Origin: Thermoleophilales bacterium
GTDB taxonomy: Bacteria; Actinomycetota; Thermoleophilia; Solirubrobacterales; 70-9
Assembly (NCBI GenBank): GCA_020636955.1
Contig: JACJWY010000008.1
Coordinates: 1 to 64,000, forward strand
Direction: 5' to 3'
DNA: 64,000 nt
Part shown: positions 58,651 to 64,000 of the stretch, piece after piece
Layout of the letters: each line of letters starts with the position of its first letter
Numbering within the stretch: the stretch's first letter is position 1
Notes under the pieces: generated by a model
The model's database searches: none
What the model saw: only the letters and a program-made list of their open reading frames with translations
Told to the model about the DNA's origin: nothing
Program-made: the position numbers and the translations under genes

Positions 58651-59117
58651 GAGACCGACCGGAGCCGGGGGAAGACGACTCGCTCTCCGAAGTCCCGGGC
58701 CGGAAGGTTGTCACCAACACCGAGCAGATCGACCAGAGCCTCGCCTCTCTCCTCCATCGAAGCGCCTGTCCACATCTTCATTCGCTCAATCTCATGTGAA
58801 AGCTCCGGACTCTCCCCGAGCTCGTCGAGAAGCATGCGCCGAAGCCGGTGTGAGGGACGCTCGCCCGCCTCGATGGCCCGCAAGAGCCTCGCGGCAAGAC
58901 GGTCAACTTCGGTGCCGACCGGTGCTCCAGCCCTGAGAGCCTTGCTTCGAAGGTCTTCGATTTCGATCGTGCCGGAACTGCGTCCTCTGATTTTCACCTC
59001 CACCTCGGGGGTGAGCTCGCGGAACGAGGCCAGGGTCCTCGATCGTGGGCCTTTCCCGGTCCGGACCGACTCCCGTGCTTCCCAGGTCCCGTTCCTCTTG
59101 GCCACCACGTAAGCCAT
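58647..59117 (-). CDS. Putative antitoxin of the nucleotidyltransferase pair
   Basis: 156 aa from ATG 59117; a GTG at 59135 is in frame inside the operator. Begins MAYVVAKRNGTWEARESVRT, a short beta unit like integrase SAM-like N-termini, then a basic and acidic helical stretch (DRLAARLLRAIEAGERPSHR). No clear family match to me; its partner position, 4-base overlap and operator suggest an autoregulatory antitoxin. Confidence 0.65.
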   Translation of the reverse strand: MAYVVAKRNGTWEARESVRTGKGPRSRTLASFRELTPEVEVKIRGRSSGTIEIEDLRSKALRAGAPVGTEVDRLAARLLRAIEAGERPSHRLRRMLLDELGESPELSHEIERMKMWTGASMEERGEALVDLLGVGDNLPARDFGERVVFPRLRSVS

Positions 59118-59137
59118 AGTGGGTAGTTTACCCACTA
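59117..59137 (-). promoter_or_regulatory. Operator over a leaderless start
   Basis: Arms TAGTGGGTA and TACCCACTA around a 3-base spacer form a perfect 9-bp inverted repeat directly in front of the ATG at 59117. On the minus strand TTGATT, a 16-base spacer and TAAACT form a promoter whose start would be at or near the A of the ATG, so the mRNA is probably leaderless. Confidence 0.6.
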
Positions 59138-59179
59138 CACAGCCAAAATCAATTCCAGGGCCTGAATTCGGCTTTACGT

Positions 59180-60183
59180 TCAGGAACCGGAGGGACGATC
59201 GAGGCCGGCGGCCTCGATCACCTTCCGGGTGGCCTGGGGGACCGTGATCTTCTCCGCGTCGACGTCGGCGCGGGCCTTCGTGATCGTTTCCTCCACGCCG
59301 TCCCTGCGATGGACCGCCGCCAATACTGCCTCTTCGATCATCGAGTCGAGCCAGCGTTCGGTCTGGCGCCGACGACGCTCTTCGAGCAGCCCCGAGTTCT
59401 CCAGCAGGGCCCTGTGCGCCTCGACCGATTCCCAGACTTCTTTGAGGCCGGTGCCCTCGGTGGCCGAGGCGATCTGTACCGGCGTTTCCCAGCCCGGAGT
59501 CGAGGGGGGCAGCATGCGGAGGGCGTGGCGGTAATCGCCCCGGGCCCGTTTGGCCAGTGGCACCCGGTCGCCGTCGGCCTTGTTGACCACGATCAGATCG
59601 GCCTGTTCCATGATGCCCCGCTTGATTCCCTGAAGCTCGTCACCGGCACCGGGCACCAGCAGCAACATCAGGCAGTCGACCATTTCCGCCAGCTCGGCCT
59701 CGGACTGGCCGACCCCGACCGACTCGACGATGATCACGTCGAAGCCGGCCGCCTCGCAGAGCAGCATCGCCTCCCGGGTCTTGCGGGCCACCCCGCCCAG
59801 CACCCCGCCCGAGGGAGAGGGCCGGATGAAGACATCCTCCTCGACGCTCAGCTTGTGCATGCGGGTCTTGTCGCCGAGGATCGAGCCGCCGGTACGGGCG
59901 CTGGTCGGATCGATAGTCAGCACCGCCACCTTGTGGCCGTGCCGGATCAGGTCGATGCCCAGCGCCTCGATCGTGGTCGACTTGCCGGCCCCCGGCACGC
60001 CGGTGATCCCGACCCGGATCGCGTTGCCGGTTTCCGGCAGCAGGTCGGCGATCAGCTCCTGGGCATGTTCCTGATCATCGGGCCGGCGGCTCTCGGCGAG
60101 GGTGATGGCACGAGAAAGTGCGCCCCGGTCGCCGCGGGCGATCCCTTCCTTCAGCTCGTCGACCGAAGGACTCGTTCTGCCCA

Positions 60184-60184
<1 letters not shown>
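59180..60184 (-). CDS. meaB: Methylmalonyl-CoA mutase-associated GTPase MeaB
   Basis: 334 aa. Walker A GVPGAGKSTTIEAL, switch region RTGGSILGDKTRMHKLS, ESVGVGQSE, VVNKADGD. MeaB guards and reactivates the adenosylcobalamin mutase. The ATG shares one base with the stop of mutB (TAATG). Confidence 0.94.
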
Positions 60185-62390
<2,206 letters not shown>

Positions 62391-62394
<4 letters not shown>

Positions 62395-64000
62395 GGCTTC
62401 ACCTCCACGCCGAGCCGGCCAAGGGTGGCGGTCAGTACCTGGCTCAGGTTGACGCCGTTTCTGACCAGCTCGTCGGCTCCCGCCTTCGTCGCGGCCTCGT
62501 TCAGCTCGGGAGTCGAGTTGACCATGTAGATGTATTTGGCGCCGGCTTCGCGGAGCTTTTTGACCAGGTCGGCGACATCCTCCGGGGTCTGGTTCCGGCC
62601 GGCGCAGACCGCGACCAGTTCAAAGCCGCCATCGCGGAGCGTCTTCGCCTGAGCCTCGTTGCTTTCGAGAGCTCCGCTGGGGACGGTTTCCACCCCGGCC
62701 ACCTCGAAGAAGCTCTTGGCCCAGTTCGCATAGTTGACGTGGCTGGCGATCGATCCCATGCAGGCGAGGTAGATCTGCGGCCGGTCGCCGCCGCTCTTCT
62801 CGTGATCGCTGGCGGCCCGGCGCATCTTCTCGAAGGGGGTCGAGTCGTGACGCGGATTCAAGGCTGGCAGGGAGAAGGTATCGCCGATGACCGCGCCTTC
62901 GAGCTGATCGAGCGGATTGCCGGAGGGGGTTGGCCGTTCGACCGGCTGGGGGTCGGTGCCGTCGTCGCCGAGCAGCGGGAATTCGTTGATGCCGGTCATC
63001 ACCCGGCGTCGGTGGTTGAGATCGTCTTCACGCTCGTCGGCGAGACCGGCCAGGGTAGTGGCGATCAGCCCCGACCGAAGTGCGGCCAACGCGCCGCCTT
63101 CCCGTTCGATCTCCCGGAAGCGATCCCAGCCGGCCCTGGCCAGCTCGTCGGTCAGCTCCTCGCCGTACCAGGAGCCGGCCAGCGGGTCGGCGATCCGCCC
63201 GAGCGAGGACTCGTCCTGAAGGATGATTTGGGTGTTGCGGGCGATGCGCCGGCCGAGGTCGCCAGGCTGGCCGATCATCTGGTCGAAGGGGGTCACGGTG
63301 ACCCCGTCGGCGCCGCCGGTACCGGCCGCGAAGGCGGCCGTGGTTGCGCGAAGCATGTTGACCCAGGGATCGACCTGAGTGATCATGCGGGCGGAAGTCT
63401 TGCCGTAGGTCGGCGAGTGGCGATCCGCTTCCGGAACCCCCGACTCCTCGAGCACGCGGGCCCAGAGCCGGCGGATCGCCCGGAACTTGCCCATCTCGAG
63501 GAACTGGTCAGGACCGACCGCGAGGGTGAACTCGATCTGGGCGGCCGCATCGGCCGGTTCAAGTCCGGCGGCCGCGGCGGCGCGCAGGTACTCGACTCCC
63601 GTGGCGATCGCTATGCCAAGCTCCCAGCCGGCGGTCGCGCCCGCCTCTACGTAGATGCCGGTGTCGACGGCGAGAGCCCTGGCTTTCGGCCAGTCGCGAG
63701 CGGTATCGGCTGCCAGTGAAGCGGCCGCTTCCAGCGCCTGCTCCGGTGAGCTCGGCAACGTGCCGGTCCGGGCGAGGGCCCCGAGCGGGTCATATCGGAA
63801 CGAGCCCAGTGCGGCATCCGGGGAGATCCCGTTCTCCCGCCACAATCTGGTCAGGAGCACGGCAGCCGCCGGGGCTGAAGAACCTGCCTCCAGCGCCACA
63901 CGGGCGAGGTCGAGGTAAACCCCGTCAAGGACTTCGCTCAGCTGATCGAGGTTCGAGATCGGGATTCCTTCATCACCAATGCGCAAGGTGATTTCAGTTA
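62391..64000 (-). CDS. mutA: Methylmalonyl-CoA mutase small subunit, 5' end off window
   Basis: The frame is open to 64000; the first in-window start (TTG 63986) is internal, because the residues read on through it and the family has about 110 more at the N-terminus. It has the barrel ([37 protein letters not shown]) and the B12-like domain ([20 protein letters not shown]), but not the DxHxxG Co ligand, as expected of the non-catalytic subunit. First gene of mutA-mutB-meaB. Confidence 0.93.

Overview
High-GC, gene-dense bacterial DNA with many 4-base stop/start overlaps, frequent GTG and TTG starts, actinobacterial-type catabolic and regulatory families, and many lipoproteins and secreted repeat proteins. 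This suggests an actinomycete-like organism, possibly of the Solirubrobacterales/Thermoleophilia. The lineage is an inference from gene style; there is no rRNA or other marker here to settle it.

Layout. (1) 1-1296: the start of a CcdA-like membrane protein running off the left edge, and a secreted triple-repeat protein. (2) 1319-15848: a minus-strand catabolic block of 14 genes. It holds an aldehyde dehydrogenase and an IclR regulator, then a 12-gene run of a hydantoinase-type amidohydrolase, cysteine amidase (isochorismatase fold), AA_synth protein, enamidase-like amidohydrolase, DUF1989 protein, class II aldolase-like protein, NMT1/THI5-type ABC importer, ATZ/TRZ-type amidohydrolase, FAD oxidoreductase and O-methyltransferase. 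It reads as uptake and stepwise ring opening and deamination of a nitrogen heterocycle of unknown identity. A GTTC-N8-GAAC palindrome precedes each of its two transcription units. (3) 15911-27841: pyruvate kinase, secreted penicillin-acylase-family hydrolase, tRNA-Ser(GCT), hydrolase, PLP enzyme, a TetR-controlled exporter with twin operators, sugar-lactone oxidase, second MFS protein, and two small proteins.

(4) 27924-30675: tRNA-Ser(TGA) carries an inserted element of about 2.66 kb bounded by a perfect 67-bp direct repeat of the tRNA 3' part. The only cargo gene is a secreted Ig-like repeat protein and no integrase is visible. (5) 30724-43711: secreted and lipoprotein genes, 3-methyladenine glycosylase, two stand-alone SGNH proteins, a divergent ArgO/ArgP-type pair, a VapBC-type toxin-antitoxin pair, MBL-fold hydrolase, M23 peptidase, SDR, acyl-CoA ligase, cupin, and a beta-lactamase-fold lipoprotein. 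(6) 43789-53189: secreted PHP/CehA-type phosphoesterase, three overlapping paralogous glycine-repeat membrane proteins, GNAT, GroES-like protein, YchF with a structured leader, a glutaminase-STAS-cNMP fusion, and a DtxR/MntR regulator. (7) 53252-64000: two ELWxxDGT-repeat secreted proteins, YihY, DUF480, a nucleotidyltransferase toxin-antitoxin-like pair with an operator over an apparently leaderless start, and a mutA-mutB-meaB methylmalonyl-CoA mutase operon whose first gene runs off the right edge.

No CRISPR array, rRNA, transposase or integrase was seen. Starts given below are choices made from Shine-Dalgarno sequences, overlaps and family N-termini.
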